64,000 nucleotides of DNA from Burkholderia sp. BCC1644 (GTDB lineage: Bacteria > Pseudomonadota > Gammaproteobacteria > Burkholderiales > Burkholderiaceae), in NCBI RefSeq assembly GCF_902833225.1, contig NZ_CADFEI010000004.1, positions 62,001 to 126,000 of the forward strand. Direction: 5' to 3'. The translations under genes and the position numbers were made by a program. The notes under the pieces are model-generated. The model searched no databases. It saw nothing but the letters and a program-made list of their open reading frames with translations, and was not told the origin of the DNA. Shown here one piece after another: positions 9,782 to 18,224 of the stretch; positions within the stretch are counted from its first letter, which is position 1, and the number at the start of each line of letters is the position of its first letter.

Positions 9782-11167
9782 TCAGTTCACCTTCATCCGC
9801 TGCAGCTTGTTGTACAGCGTCTTCGGGCTGATGCCGAGCAGCGTGGCCGCGCGATGACGCGTGCCGCCGACCGCGTCGAGCGTCGCGCGGATCAGCAGGT
9901 CCTCGACGTCGGACAGCGGCGTGCCGACCTTGATCTGCACGCTGCTGCCGTTCAGCGCGGCGCCGGCGGAAAAGCTCGGCTCGCCCGCACGCAGCGTCTC
10001 GATGAAATCGCCCGAGGCGTCGTACGCGAAGCGCACACGCTCCTGCAGTTCGCGCACGTTGCCGGGCCATTCGTAGGACAGGCATTCGCGCACGAAGCCC
10101 GGCGCCGCGCGCTTGTCGGTCGTGCTGCGGCCGGTGGCGCGTGCTTCGCGGTTCAGTTCGTCGATCTGCGCGTCCGCGATCGCGAGCGCGTCGCCGTCGC
10201 GCTCGCGCAGCGGCGGCATCGTGATCGACGCCGCATCGAGGCGCAGCCACAGATCCTCGCGCAGCGTGCCGTTCGCGACCGCTTCGCGCGCCGGGCGGCG
10301 CGTGGTCGCGATCAACCGGAAATCGCTCGTGATCGAGCTCGTGCCGCCGATCCGCATGAAGTTCTGCGAATCGAGCGCATGCAGCAGTGCTTCCTGCAGC
10401 ACGAGCGGTAGCGCGGTGATCTCGTCGAGGAACAGCGTGCCGCCGCCGGCCTGTTCGAACAGGCCCGATTCGCGGCGCTCGGCACCGTCGAACGCGCCGC
10501 GCTCATGGCCGAACAGCACGCTGTCGAGCGACGCGCCGTGCCGGCCGGCCTGCGCGATCGTCCGGCAGTCGAACGACACGAACGGCCCCTTGCGGCGCCG
10601 GCTCAGGTCGTGCAGCGTGCGCGCGGCCAGTTTCTTGCCGGTACCGGCTTCGCCCGAGAACAGCACGGCCGTTTCGGTGCGCGCGTTGTGCTCGATCATG
10701 TCGTACACGTGCTGCATCGCATCGCTGCGGCCGACCAGCGCGCCGAAGCGGCCGAGATGACGCAGCGACGCACGCAGCGACTGCACTTCGTCGATCAGTT
10801 CGTACGGGCGCGGAATCCGCGCGAGCAGGCTGCGCAGGCGCGGGATGTTGATCGGCTTCAGCAGGTAGTCCCAGATGCCGTGACGCAGGCCCTCGATGGC
10901 GCTCTCGACCGTTGCGTTGCCCGTCAGCACGATCACGGGCAGCGATCCGTTCGGCTGTTGCTGCGGCAGGTGCTGGAGCAGGTCGAACCCGCTGCCGTCC
11001 GGCAGGTTCAGGTCGACGAGGACGACGTCGGGGATCGAGCGGCCGAGCGCCGTGCGCGCTTCGGCGAGTGATGTGGCCGTGTCGACCGAGAAGCCGTCTG
11101 CGGCGAGCAGCGCGGTGAGGCCGGAGAGACTGTTGGGATCGTCTTCGACAATCAGGGCGTGTGGCAT
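9782..11167 (-). CDS. Sigma54-type (NtrC family) response regulator with altered GAFTGA loop
   Basis: Three domains are visible. A receiver begins MPHALIVEDDPNSL, with the phospho-acceptor Asp in VLVDLNLPDG and the conserved Lys in LLKPIN. A central AAA+ domain has Walker A GEAGTGKK and Walker B TLFLDE. A Fis-type C-terminal HTH ends RAATLLGISPKTLYNKLQR. The loop that should read GAFTGA, which contacts sigma54, reads GAFDGA. The Walker A ends GKK instead of GKE. An upstream start at 11209 would add 14 residues before the receiver; 11167 is preferred because it starts directly at the receiver strand, though neither start has a convincing ribosome site. No sensor kinase gene is adjacent, so its signal and target genes are unknown. 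Confidence 0.85.
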   Translation of the reverse strand: MPHALIVEDDPNSLSGLTALLAADGFSVDTATSLAEARTALGRSIPDVVLVDLNLPDGSGFDLLQHLPQQQPNGSLPVIVLTGNATVESAIEGLRHGIWDYLLKPINIPRLRSLLARIPRPYELIDEVQSLRASLRHLGRFGALVGRSDAMQHVYDMIEHNARTETAVLFSGEAGTGKKLAARTLHDLSRRRKGPFVSFDCRTIAQAGRHGASLDSVLFGHERGAFDGAERRESGLFEQAGGGTLFLDEITALPLVLQEALLHALDSQNFMRIGGTSSITSDFRLIATTRRPAREAVANGTLREDLWLRLDAASITMPPLRERDGDALAIADAQIDELNREARATGRSTTDKRAAPGFVRECLSYEWPGNVRELQERVRFAYDASGDFIETLRAGEPSFSAGAALNGSSVQIKVGTPLSDVEDLLIRATLDAVGGTRHRAATLLGISPKTLYNKLQRMKVN

Positions 11168-11379
11168 GGTGGACGCGAGTCGAGTCAAGAGAGGCGGGCT
11201 GTCGGCCATCGGGGCCGCAGCCGCATGTCAGATTAAAAACTGATTTTATGCCCCACCGAACGCGTAACGCTCATTATTTCTCCGGCGCTATAAAACAGTT
11301 ACCGATGATACAAATTGAATATCTTTACCGGTGGATTTTGTGCTTCTTATGTTCTCCGGCGCTTGCCCGCTGTTGGCGC

Positions 11380-11413
11380 CAGACAAACAAAAAGCGCCCC
11401 GAAGGGCGCTTTG
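11380..11413 (-). terminator. Rho-independent terminator of efp
   Basis: AAAGCGCCC (11391-11399), a CGAA loop and GGGCGCTTT (11404-11412) form a perfect 9-bp stem. Read on the minus strand it is followed by a T-rich stretch (TTTTTGTTTGT), 24 bp after the efp stop. Confidence 0.85.
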
Positions 11414-11436
11414 TTCGATGCGTATAACGCTGGCGA

Positions 11437-11994
11437 TTACGCGCGGCTGCGGTATTCGTTCGTACGCGTATCGATTTCGATCTTGTCGCCGGTGTTGCAG
11501 AACAGCGGCACTTGCAGTTCGAAGCCCGTTGCGAGCTTGGCGTTCTTCAGCACCTTGCCCGACGACGTGTCGCCCTTGACGGCCGGTTCCGTGTAGGTGA
11601 TCTCGCGAACGAGGACCGTCGGCAGGTCGACCGAGATCGCCTTCTCGTTGTAGAACACGACTTCGCAAGCCATGCCGTCTTCGAGGTAGTTCAGCGCTTC
11701 GCCCATCATTTCGGCTTCGACTTCGTACTGGTTGTAGTCGGCGTCCATGAACACGTACATCGGGTCGGCGAAGTACGAATACGTCACTTCCTTGCGGTCG
11801 AGCACGACGACGTCGAACTTGTCGTCTGCCTTGTAGACCGATTCCTGGCCTGCGTTGGTCAGCAGGTTCTTCATCTTCATCTTGACGACGGCGGAATTGC
11901 GGCCCGACTTGTTGTATTCCGCCTTGGCGATGACCCAAGCATCGCTGCCGATCTGCACGACGTTGCCTACGCGGAGTTCCTGTGCGGTCTTCAT
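11437..11994 (-). CDS. efp: Elongation factor P (arginine-32 type)
   Basis: EF-P relieves ribosome stalling at polyproline stretches. The 185-aa protein starts [16 protein letters not shown]; an in-frame Met six residues upstream is rejected because EF-P normally starts here. The tip loop reads KSGRNSA with Arg at position 32 in place of the lysine used by E. coli. EF-Ps with Arg32 are activated by rhamnosylation. The modifying enzyme EarP is encoded directly upstream on the same strand (126 bp gap), so substrate and modifier are linked. Confidence 0.97.
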   Translation of the reverse strand: MKTAQELRVGNVVQIGSDAWVIAKAEYNKSGRNSAVVKMKMKNLLTNAGQESVYKADDKFDVVVLDRKEVTYSYFADPMYVFMDADYNQYEVEAEMMGEALNYLEDGMACEVVFYNEKAISVDLPTVLVREITYTEPAVKGDTSSGKVLKNAKLATGFELQVPLFCNTGDKIEIDTRTNEYRSRA

Positions 11995-12120
11995 AAAAAC
12001 TGTCCTGATCAAATCAAATAAATAGGTGCCTGAGCGTTGCGCAACGGCTGACGGCGCAAGCGGCGCGTTCCGGTGGACGCCAAAAGCGAGCGCTTGCCTG
12101 GTCAGCCGTCGGATAACCGC

Positions 12121-13314
12121 TTATTTTAACTGAGATTTTGCGTATTCCGCCAGCTTTCCGGCGAGATCGCCGACGGCCGCAAGCGCGTCGGCCCAGCGGG
12201 CTGCGTTGGCGTCCAGTGCGGCGCGGTGCTGCCAGAAATCGGCCCAGTCGGGCGTGCCGGCGCCGTTCCACGCGTGCCAGAATCGCTCGAGCGCCGCGCG
12301 CGGCGCGTCGGCGAGGCCGGCCGACAAGTGCGCGAGCGCGGCGTCGAGCTTCGGCAGGTGCACGTCGTCGGCCTGCGGGTAGATGTGCCACACGAACGGC
12401 TTGCGCGCCCACTGCGCACGGACGAACGAATCCTCGCCGCGCACGAAATTGATGTCCGCCACCCACAGCATCGAATCGTAGTCGGCCTGGGGGACGAATG
12501 CGAGGCCATGTGCAACCAGGTTGCCGCAGTGCGCATGCGCGCCCGCGCCGAACGAATCGACCCCGAAAAAGCGCGCGACGGCGGGCGACACGCGGCCGGT
12601 CGGCACCAGCGCGACGATCGGTGACGGGCCGTCGCGCCACTGGGCGAGCAGCGCGTCAACGGCCGGATTCTCGTACGCGAACAGGCTGACGACCGTCGTG
12701 CCGGCGGCCGGCGGCGCGCCGCCGGTCGTGCGCCGCCACCATGCGTCGCGTGCCGCCGCGTCGGCTTTGAAGGCCATGCGGCGCGAATCGAGGTCGTGCT
12801 CCTTCAGGACGCCGCCGGTGCCCGCCGACAGGCCGGGGAAGAAGAACGTCTTCAGCAGCGGGTAGCGCGGGTGCGGCGACGGCCGCAGATGGAAATCGGC
12901 GACCCAGTCCTCGGCGCTCAGGTATTCGAGGTTGATCCACACGGGGCGGCGCTCGCGGCGCGCCATCGCCGCGAGATATGCGCCGGGCAACTCGCACGCG
13001 AACGCCTCGATCACGACATCGGCGATCTCCAGCGCATCGCCGACTTCCGCGTGCCAGTGCTCGATCACGATCGTGTCGACCGTCTGCCGCCCGGCGTCGG
13101 CGTCGACCCCCGGCAGCAGGCGCGCGAACGTGCGCAGGTCGTCGACGAACAGCCGGACCTGCCAGCCGTGCTCGTGCGCGAGCTGGCGCGCCACGCGCCA
13201 GCACACGCCGATGTCGCCGAAATTGTCGATGACGGTGCAAAAGAGGTCGCAGGCGATCGGTTCGCCCGGCGCGAGCGGTACGGTGGGGCGTGGGGCAGCG
13301 GTGGTGCGTGGCAT
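12121..13314 (-). CDS. earP: EF-P arginine rhamnosyltransferase EarP
   Basis: EarP transfers rhamnose from dTDP-beta-L-rhamnose to Arg32 of EF-P and is a GT-B glycosyltransferase of the former DUF2331 family. The N-terminal domain carries CTVIDNFGDIGVCWR (near residues 26-40), which holds the conserved Asp residues. The C-terminal domain carries the sugar-nucleotide motif RGEDSFVRAQWA (around residue 288) with the conserved Glu/Asp. The 397-aa length is normal, with a ~20-residue Pro/Thr-rich N-terminal stretch. It is divergent from uvrC and upstream of efp; rhamnose-nucleotide genes are not in this window. Confidence 0.94.
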   Translation of the reverse strand: MPRTTAAPRPTVPLAPGEPIACDLFCTVIDNFGDIGVCWRVARQLAHEHGWQVRLFVDDLRTFARLLPGVDADAGRQTVDTIVIEHWHAEVGDALEIADVVIEAFACELPGAYLAAMARRERRPVWINLEYLSAEDWVADFHLRPSPHPRYPLLKTFFFPGLSAGTGGVLKEHDLDSRRMAFKADAAARDAWWRRTTGGAPPAAGTTVVSLFAYENPAVDALLAQWRDGPSPIVALVPTGRVSPAVARFFGVDSFGAGAHAHCGNLVAHGLAFVPQADYDSMLWVADINFVRGEDSFVRAQWARKPFVWHIYPQADDVHLPKLDAALAHLSAGLADAPRAALERFWHAWNGAGTPDWADFWQHRAALDANAARWADALAAVGDLAGKLAEYAKSQLK

Positions 13315-13390
13315 CGAAGCGGGCCGGTGAATGCTCTAAACTGGCGATTCTAATAGACCCGTTCCGCGTTACAAGGCGCCCGGATCACGC

Positions 13391-15433
13391 ATGACAGCCC
13401 CAGAAGCCTCCGATACTCCGTTCGAACCGAAGAAGATCCTTGCGCAGTTGCCGCACATGCCCGGTGTCTATCGTTATTACGACACGGCGGGCGCCGTGCT
13501 TTACGTCGGCAAGGCGCGCGACCTGAAGAAGCGCGTATCGAGCTATTTCACGAAGACCCAGCTGTCGCCGCGCATCGCGATGATGGTCACGCGCATCGCG
13601 CGCATCGAGACGACCGTCACGCGCTCGGAAGCCGAGGCGCTGCTGCTCGAGAACAACTTGATCAAGGCGCTCGCGCCGCGCTACAACATCCTGTTTCGCG
13701 ACGACAAGTCGTACCCGTACCTGAAGCTCACCGCGCACCGATTTCCGCGGATGGCCTACTACCGCGGGTCGGTCGACAAGCAGAACCAGTATTTCGGGCC
13801 GTTCCCGAGCGCGTGGGCCGTGCGCGAGAGCATCCAGATCCTGCAGCGCGTGTTCCAGTTGCGGACCTGTGAGGATTCGGTCTTCAACAACCGCACGCGG
13901 CCGTGCCTGCTGCACCAGATCGGGCGCTGCACGGCGCCGTGCGTCGGCGCGATCTCCGGCGAGGATTACGCGGTCGACGTGTCGAACGCCGCGCGGTTCC
14001 TGCTCGGCCGGCAGTCCGAAGTGATGAAGGAACTCGAGCAGAAGATGCACGCGTTTGCGGCCGAGCTGAAATTCGAGCAGGCGGCGGCCGTGCGCAACCA
14101 GATGAGTTCGCTTGCGACGGTGCTGCACCAGCAGGCGATCGAGGTCGGCAGCGACAGCGACGTCGACATCCTCGCCGTCGTCGCGCAGGGCGGGCGCGTG
14201 TGCGTGAACCTCGCGATGGTGCGCGGCGGCCGGCATCTCGGCGACAAGGCGTATTTCCCGACGCACGTCGAAAGCGCGTTGACGCTCGCCGAAGGCGGTC
14301 TTGGCGACGAGGCCGAATCGCTCGAAGCGACCGATACAACTGGCGCGACCGCCGCCGCGGCGACCGACCAGCCTGCGGAAGAAGCCGGCAGCGCGCGCGC
14401 CGCCGCGGCGGCGTCGGTCGAGGCCGAAGTGCTCGACGCGTTCATCGCGCAGCACTATCTCGGCAACCGCGTGCCGCCGGTGCTCGTCGTCAGCCATGCG
14501 CCGGCGAGCCGCGACCTGCTCGAGCTGCTGTCCGAGCAGGCCGGCCACAAGGTGTCGCTCGTGCGGCAGCCGCAAGGGCAGCGGCGCGCGTGGCTGTCGA
14601 TGGCCGAACAGAATGCGCAGATCGCGCTCATGCGACTGCTGTCCGAACAGGGCTCGCAGCAGGCGCGCACGCGCTCGCTGGCCGACACGCTCAGCTACGA
14701 CTGCGATGATCTCGCGACGCTGCGGATCGAGTGCTTCGACATCAGCCACACGATGGGCGAGGCCACGCAGGCGTCGTGCGTCGTGTACCACCATCACAAG
14801 ATGCAGTCGGGCGAGTATCGCCGCTACAACATCACGGGCATCACGCCGGGCGACGATTACGCGGCGATGCGGCAGGTGCTCACGCGCCGCTACGAGAAGA
14901 TGGTCGAGCAGGCCGCGCAGGCGGCCGCCGTCGACGAAGCGGCCGGCATCGACGGCGAGTCGACGCGCCAGGCCGAGGCGTCGAGCCTGCTGCCGAACAT
15001 CGTGCTGATCGACGGCGGCAAGGGTCAGGTCGAAATCGCGCGCCAGGTGTTCACCGAGCTGGGGCTCGACACGTCGATGCTGGTAGGCGTCGCGAAAGGC
15101 GAGGGGCGCAAGGTCGGCCTCGAGACGCTCGTGTTCGCGGACGGCCGCACGCCGCTCGAACTCGGCAAGGAGAGTGCCGCGCTGATGCTCGTCGCACAGA
15201 TCCGCGACGAGGCGCACCGCTTCGCGATCACCGGCATGCGGGCGAAGCGGGCGAAGGCGCGCCAGACGTCGCGGCTCGAGGAGCTCGAAGGCGTCGGCGC
15301 GAAGCGCCGGCAGCGGCTGCTCGCGCGATTCGGCGGATTGCGCGGCGTGGTGGCCGCGAGCGTCGAGGAACTCGCGAGCGTCGAGGGCATCTCGCACGCG
15401 CTCGCCGAACAGATCTACAAGCAGCTTCACTGA
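13391..15433 (+). CDS. uvrC: UvrABC excinuclease subunit C
   Basis: UvrC makes the two incisions in nucleotide excision repair. The GIY-YIG domain starts at [20 protein letters not shown] (residues ~22-41). The UVR motif region is [29 protein letters not shown] (about 210-240). The RNase H-like endonuclease domain contains [16 protein letters not shown] and LIDGGKGQ. Helix-hairpin-helix repeats close the protein ([16 protein letters not shown]). An Ala/Glu/Thr-rich insertion lies at roughly residues 300-345, between the UVR motif and the second nuclease domain; it is absent from E. coli UvrC. The 680-aa length reflects this insertion. Confidence 0.96.
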   Translation: MTAPEASDTPFEPKKILAQLPHMPGVYRYYDTAGAVLYVGKARDLKKRVSSYFTKTQLSPRIAMMVTRIARIETTVTRSEAEALLLENNLIKALAPRYNILFRDDKSYPYLKLTAHRFPRMAYYRGSVDKQNQYFGPFPSAWAVRESIQILQRVFQLRTCEDSVFNNRTRPCLLHQIGRCTAPCVGAISGEDYAVDVSNAARFLLGRQSEVMKELEQKMHAFAAELKFEQAAAVRNQMSSLATVLHQQAIEVGSDSDVDILAVVAQGGRVCVNLAMVRGGRHLGDKAYFPTHVESALTLAEGGLGDEAESLEATDTTGATAAAATDQPAEEAGSARAAAAASVEAEVLDAFIAQHYLGNRVPPVLVVSHAPASRDLLELLSEQAGHKVSLVRQPQGQRRAWLSMAEQNAQIALMRLLSEQGSQQARTRSLADTLSYDCDDLATLRIECFDISHTMGEATQASCVVYHHHKMQSGEYRRYNITGITPGDDYAAMRQVLTRRYEKMVEQAAQAAAVDEAAGIDGESTRQAEASSLLPNIVLIDGGKGQVEIARQVFTELGLDTSMLVGVAKGEGRKVGLETLVFADGRTPLELGKESAALMLVAQIRDEAHRFAITGMRAKRAKARQTSRLEELEGVGAKRRQRLLARFGGLRGVVAASVEELASVEGISHALAEQIYKQLH

Positions 15434-15531
15434 CTCGGCCGTGCGGCCGGCTGCCTCGCGCGCTTTTTCGCGTTCTTGTGGCAGGCCGGTCGACACGGCA
15501 CAATTGCGAATCCTTTACTGTCCCGCATGCC

Positions 15532-16119
15532 ATGCCGTTCAATTTCCCGATTTTCCTGACGTGGGTACGGATCGTGCTGATTCCGCTCGTCGTCGGCGTG
15601 TTCTACCTGCCGGACACGGTGATGGGCGGCGCGCACCGCAATCTCGCGGCGGCGGCGATCTTCATCCTCGCGGCGCTGACCGACTGGTTCGACGGCTATC
15701 TCGCACGCAAGTGGAACCAGACGTCGTCGTTCGGCGCATTTCTCGATCCGGTGGCGGACAAGCTGATGGTGACGGCCGCGCTGCTGATCCTCGTGCAGAT
15801 TTCGCGGGTGGACGCGGCGATCGCGCTCGTGATCGTCGGCCGCGAGATCGCGATTTCGGCATTGCGCGAGTGGATGGCGCAGATCGGTGCGTCGAAGAGC
15901 GTCGCGGTGAACCAGCTCGGCAAGTTCAAGACCGCATGCCAGATGGTCGCGATCCCGATGCTGCTGTTCTATGGGCCGCTGCCGCTCGGCGTCGTGACGA
16001 TCGACACGCGCGTGTGGGGCGAGTGGCTGATGTATCTCGCGGCGGTGCTGACGATCTGGTCGATGCTGTACTACATGAAGCTCGCATGGCCGCAGATTCG
16101 CGAGCGCGGCGGTGCGTGA
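15532..16119 (+). CDS. pgsA: CDP-diacylglycerol--glycerol-3-phosphate 3-phosphatidyltransferase
   Basis: PgsA makes phosphatidylglycerol phosphate, the committed step to PG and cardiolipin. The 195-aa membrane protein starts MPFNFPIFLTWVRIVLIPL. It has the CDP-alcohol phosphotransferase signature in LTDWFDGYLARKWNQTSSFGAFLDPVADK, with its Asp residues. Several hydrophobic helices follow. It lies 98 bp after uvrC, the common uvrC-pgsA pair. A longer in-frame reading upstream would lie inside uvrC and is rejected. Confidence 0.95.
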   Translation: MPFNFPIFLTWVRIVLIPLVVGVFYLPDTVMGGAHRNLAAAAIFILAALTDWFDGYLARKWNQTSSFGAFLDPVADKLMVTAALLILVQISRVDAAIALVIVGREIAISALREWMAQIGASKSVAVNQLGKFKTACQMVAIPMLLFYGPLPLGVVTIDTRVWGEWLMYLAAVLTIWSMLYYMKLAWPQIRERGGA

Positions 16120-16158
16120 TACGCGCGTCTCGCATTCGGCCGAGACGGTTTTTGGAAA

Positions 16159-16204
16159 AAGGGCTGGAAAAGCCCTTGACACACGAATGTGCCTTCGACA
16201 TAAT
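16159..16204 (+). promoter_or_regulatory. Promoter of the tRNA-Gly/Cys cluster, with a hairpin reaching the -35 box
   Basis: TTGACA (16176-16181), a 17-bp spacer and CATAAT (16199-16204) form a near-consensus sigma70 promoter about 60 bp before the first tRNA. A 7-bp inverted repeat, AAGGGCT / AGCCCTT (16159-16165 / 16171-16177), ends inside the -35 box. It may serve as the pgsA terminator or as an operator. Confidence 0.75.
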
Positions 16205-16265
16205 CTCGCTTCTCCGCTGCACGACGAAGTAAGTGTGTGACGGGGAAGCAGTAGCGCAGCAATAC

Positions 16266-16341
16266 GCGGGAGTAGCTCAGTTGGTAGAGCGCAACCTTGC
16301 CAAGGTTGAGGTCGCGAGTTCGAGACTCGTCTCCCGCTCCA
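16266..16341 (+). tRNA. glyV: tRNA-Gly (GCC), copy 1
   Basis: A 76-nt cloverleaf starting GCGGGAGTAGCTCAG, with anticodon loop CTTGCCAAG (GCC), T-loop GTTCGAGAC and genomically encoded TCCA end. It reads GGC/GGU codons. Confidence 0.97.
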
Positions 16342-16394
16342 GATTTTATCTGGCAGCGTGTTGGTCGGCGAAGCGCTGCAGATGCAGGACACAT

Positions 16395-16470
16395 GCGGGA
16401 GTAGCTCAGTTGGTAGAGCGCAACCTTGCCAAGGTTGAGGTCGCGAGTTCGAGACTCGTCTCCCGCTCCA
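16395..16470 (+). tRNA. tRNA-Gly (GCC), copy 2
   Basis: Identical by eye to copy 1 over all 76 nt. The preceding 53-nt spacer is nearly identical to the spacer before copy 3, showing tandem duplication. Confidence 0.97.
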
Positions 16471-16521
16471 GATTTTTCTGGCAGCGTGTTGGTCGGCAAA
16501 GCGCTGCAGGTGCAGGACAAT

Positions 16522-16597
16522 GCGGGAGTAGCTCAGTTGGTAGAGCGCAACCTTGCCAAGGTTGAGGTCGCGAGTTCGAGACTCGTCTCCCGCTCCA
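16522..16597 (+). tRNA. tRNA-Gly (GCC), copy 3
   Basis: Third identical 76-nt copy with anticodon GCC and encoded CCA. It lies 127 bp start-to-start from copy 2. Confidence 0.97.
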
Positions 16598-16697
16598 AGT
16601 AATGGGGAAGCCAAGCTTCCCTTTTTATTTGATGGACTTCCGGTCCTCGAATAAAAAATCTGTCGCTTGCCTCACGGCATCCGGACAGTCCGCTTTT

Positions 16698-16771
16698 GGC
16701 GCGATAGCAAAGCGGTTATGCAGCGGCCTGCAAAGCCGTTTAGGCCGGTTCGACTCCGGCTCGCGCCTCCA
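16698..16771 (+). tRNA. tRNA-Cys (GCA)
   Basis: A 74-nt cloverleaf starting GGCGCGATAGC, with anticodon loop CCTGCAAAG (GCA), T-loop GGTTCGACT and encoded TCCA. It follows the Gly array by 100 bp, probably in the same transcript. Confidence 0.96.
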
Positions 16772-16772
16772 G

Positions 16773-16806
16773 AAAAAGCCCCGCTTCGGCGGGGCTTTTC
16801 TTTTTT
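16773..16806 (+). terminator. Rho-independent terminator of the tRNA operon
   Basis: AAAAGCCCCGC, a TTCG loop, GCGGGGCTTTT and then a T-rich run form a strong terminator starting right after the tRNA-Cys 3' end. Confidence 0.92.
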
Positions 16807-16857
16807 CTGCCTCGCTTTTCGGCCGTCGAGCAGGGTGCTGCGACGGCCTCCGTTCGA

Positions 16858-17406
16858 TCAGCCATCCACCGGCTGCGCCGGCGTTTCGAGCTTCAACTGA
16901 TAGAACGCCGCATCGAGCCAGCGGCCGAACTTGAATCCCGCCTCCGTGATCGTGCCCGAGTGCACGAATCCCAGTTTCGTATGCAGTGCGATGCTCCCGG
17001 CATTGGTCGCATCGATGCAGCCGACCAGCACGTGCACCTGTGCGTCGCGCGCACGCCGGACGACTTCGCGCAGCAGCAGCTCGCCGAGCCCGCGGCCACG
17101 CTGGTCGCTGCGTACATAGACGCTATGTTCGACCGTATATTTGTACGCGGGAAACGCACGGAACGTGCCCCAGCTCGCGAAGCCGAGCAGCACGCCCGAT
17201 TTGTCGACGGCGCCGACGACCGGAAAACCGCCCGCGCGCTTCGTCGCGAACCACGTGACCATGGCTTCCGGCGGGCGCGGCCGGTAGTCGTACAGCGCGG
17301 TCGAGTTCGCGATCGCGTCGTTCAGGATCTCGAGGATGGCCACTGCGTGCTCGGCCTCGCTGCAATCGATCAGGCGCACGTCGTCGTGCTGTTTCGGGGA
17401 ATTCAT
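16858..17406 (-). CDS. GNAT N-acetyltransferase, phosphinothricin/methionine-sulfoximine (MddA/Pat) type
   Basis: This 182-aa GNAT enzyme is expected to acetylate a small amine or amino-acid analogue with acetyl-CoA. The acetyl-CoA loop reads RSDQRGRGLGELLL. Pat/MddA-like hallmarks are ILNDAIANSTALYDY near the start, YTVEHSVYV, ATNAGSIALHTKLGFVHSG and the C-terminal VGVKFGRWLD counterpart GFKFGRWLDAAFYQL. Start MNSPKQHDD at 17406 has a GGAGC just upstream, so a longer start at 17487 is rejected. It lies 46 bp downstream of an XRE-cupin regulator on the same strand, so it is probably that regulator's target. The substrate is inferred from family resemblance only. Confidence 0.88.
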   Translation of the reverse strand: MNSPKQHDDVRLIDCSEAEHAVAILEILNDAIANSTALYDYRPRPPEAMVTWFATKRAGGFPVVGAVDKSGVLLGFASWGTFRAFPAYKYTVEHSVYVRSDQRGRGLGELLLREVVRRARDAQVHVLVGCIDATNAGSIALHTKLGFVHSGTITEAGFKFGRWLDAAFYQLKLETPAQPVDG

Positions 17407-17452
17407 ACGGGCTCCTGGTGGTGTTGAACGGCGCGTACGCACGACGTGTGCA

Positions 17453-18076
17453 TTACGCGCTCCGCACGCCGGCAGCGGCGGACGCATCGCAGATCACGAC
17501 GACATAGCGCGCGGGATGCGGTGACGGATTGCTGAAGATCAGCGGCTGGTCGAGCCGCATGGCCAGACAGTCGCCTTCGTGAAGTTCGTGGAGCGCATCG
17601 CCGAACGTGACGTCGACGCGGCCGCTGATGACCCACACCTGCTGATGCAGCGCGCTTTCGCGTCCACCGCTGTCGTACGCGACGCGCGCGCCGGGCGGGA
17701 AATCGACCTCGACGAGCTGGATCGGCGACGGCCACCCGGCCGGTGACAGGTTGCGCCGCACATAACCGGACGCCGGATCGCGCCATTCGGCCTGCTGCGC
17801 GCGTCGGGCCAGCGGCTGCGCGGGCGTGTCGTCCCGGTCGCCACCGAACAGTCCGGCCAGCGACACGCCGAGGCCGGCCGCGAGCTTGTCGAGCACGACG
17901 GCCGTCGGGCTGGCCGATGCGCGTTCGATGAGCGAGATCATCGAACGGCTGACGCCGGAACGCGCGGCCAGCGCATCGAGCGTGTAGCCTCGAACGGTGC
18001 GCAGGTCGCGCACGCGCCGCGCGATGCGCTCGTTGATGCCGGTGTCGTCGGCCTGGGTGATCGTTGATTCTTTCAT
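17453..18076 (-). CDS. XRE-family regulator with C-terminal cupin
   Basis: A 207-aa two-domain regulator. Residues ~15-70 form an HTH_XRE domain (VRDLRTVRGYTLDALAARSG). Residues ~120-195 form a small cupin that could bind a metabolite (LHQQVWVISGRVDVTFG, HEGDCLAMR). The start MKESTITQ at 18076 is preferred over Met 15 residues upstream because the HTH spacing is normal and the TTCCAG inverted repeat then lies just outside the gene. In related XRE-cupin genes the regulator controls its own operon, often with an acetyltransferase, as here. Confidence 0.9.
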   Translation of the reverse strand: MKESTITQADDTGINERIARRVRDLRTVRGYTLDALAARSGVSRSMISLIERASASPTAVVLDKLAAGLGVSLAGLFGGDRDDTPAQPLARRAQQAEWRDPASGYVRRNLSPAGWPSPIQLVEVDFPPGARVAYDSGGRESALHQQVWVISGRVDVTFGDALHELHEGDCLAMRLDQPLIFSNPSPHPARYVVVICDASAAAGVRSA

Positions 18077-18088
18077 GATGGATTTATT

Positions 18089-18104
18089 TTCCAGCAAACT
18101 GGAA
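18089..18104. promoter_or_regulatory. Inverted repeat TTCCAG-N4-CTGGAA upstream of the XRE-cupin gene
   Basis: TTCCAGCAAACTGGAA is a perfect 6-bp inverted repeat with a 4-bp centre, 13 bp before the XRE-cupin start. An autoregulatory operator is the likely reading, by position. Confidence 0.6.
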
Positions 18105-18184
18105 TTCGATGTCAACGACATCGGTTGTGGCGGGCCGACGGTTCGACGGATGCCGAGCAGCTTGCCCGGCCGTCGTGCGCAGCG

Positions 18185-18220
18185 TAATATACGAAACAGC
18201 TACGTTTCGTTTAATTGGGG
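18185..18220 (+). promoter_or_regulatory. Promoter-like box and CGAAAC/GTTTCG inverted repeat before the ParD-like gene
   Basis: TAATAT (18185-18190) is a good -10 candidate. It is followed by ACGAAAC (18191-18197), six bases and GTTTCGT (18204-18210), then GGGG (18217-18220) as ribosome site. The repeat overlaps the expected transcription start and could be an autoregulatory site for the ribbon-helix-helix-like product. Confidence 0.5.
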
Positions 18221-18224
18221 ATAT

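Noticed and set aside
11279..11362. Direct repeat TCTCCGGCGCT in the gap between the response regulator and efp
   Set aside because: An 11-bp repeat at 70-bp spacing, with no other support; could be chance.
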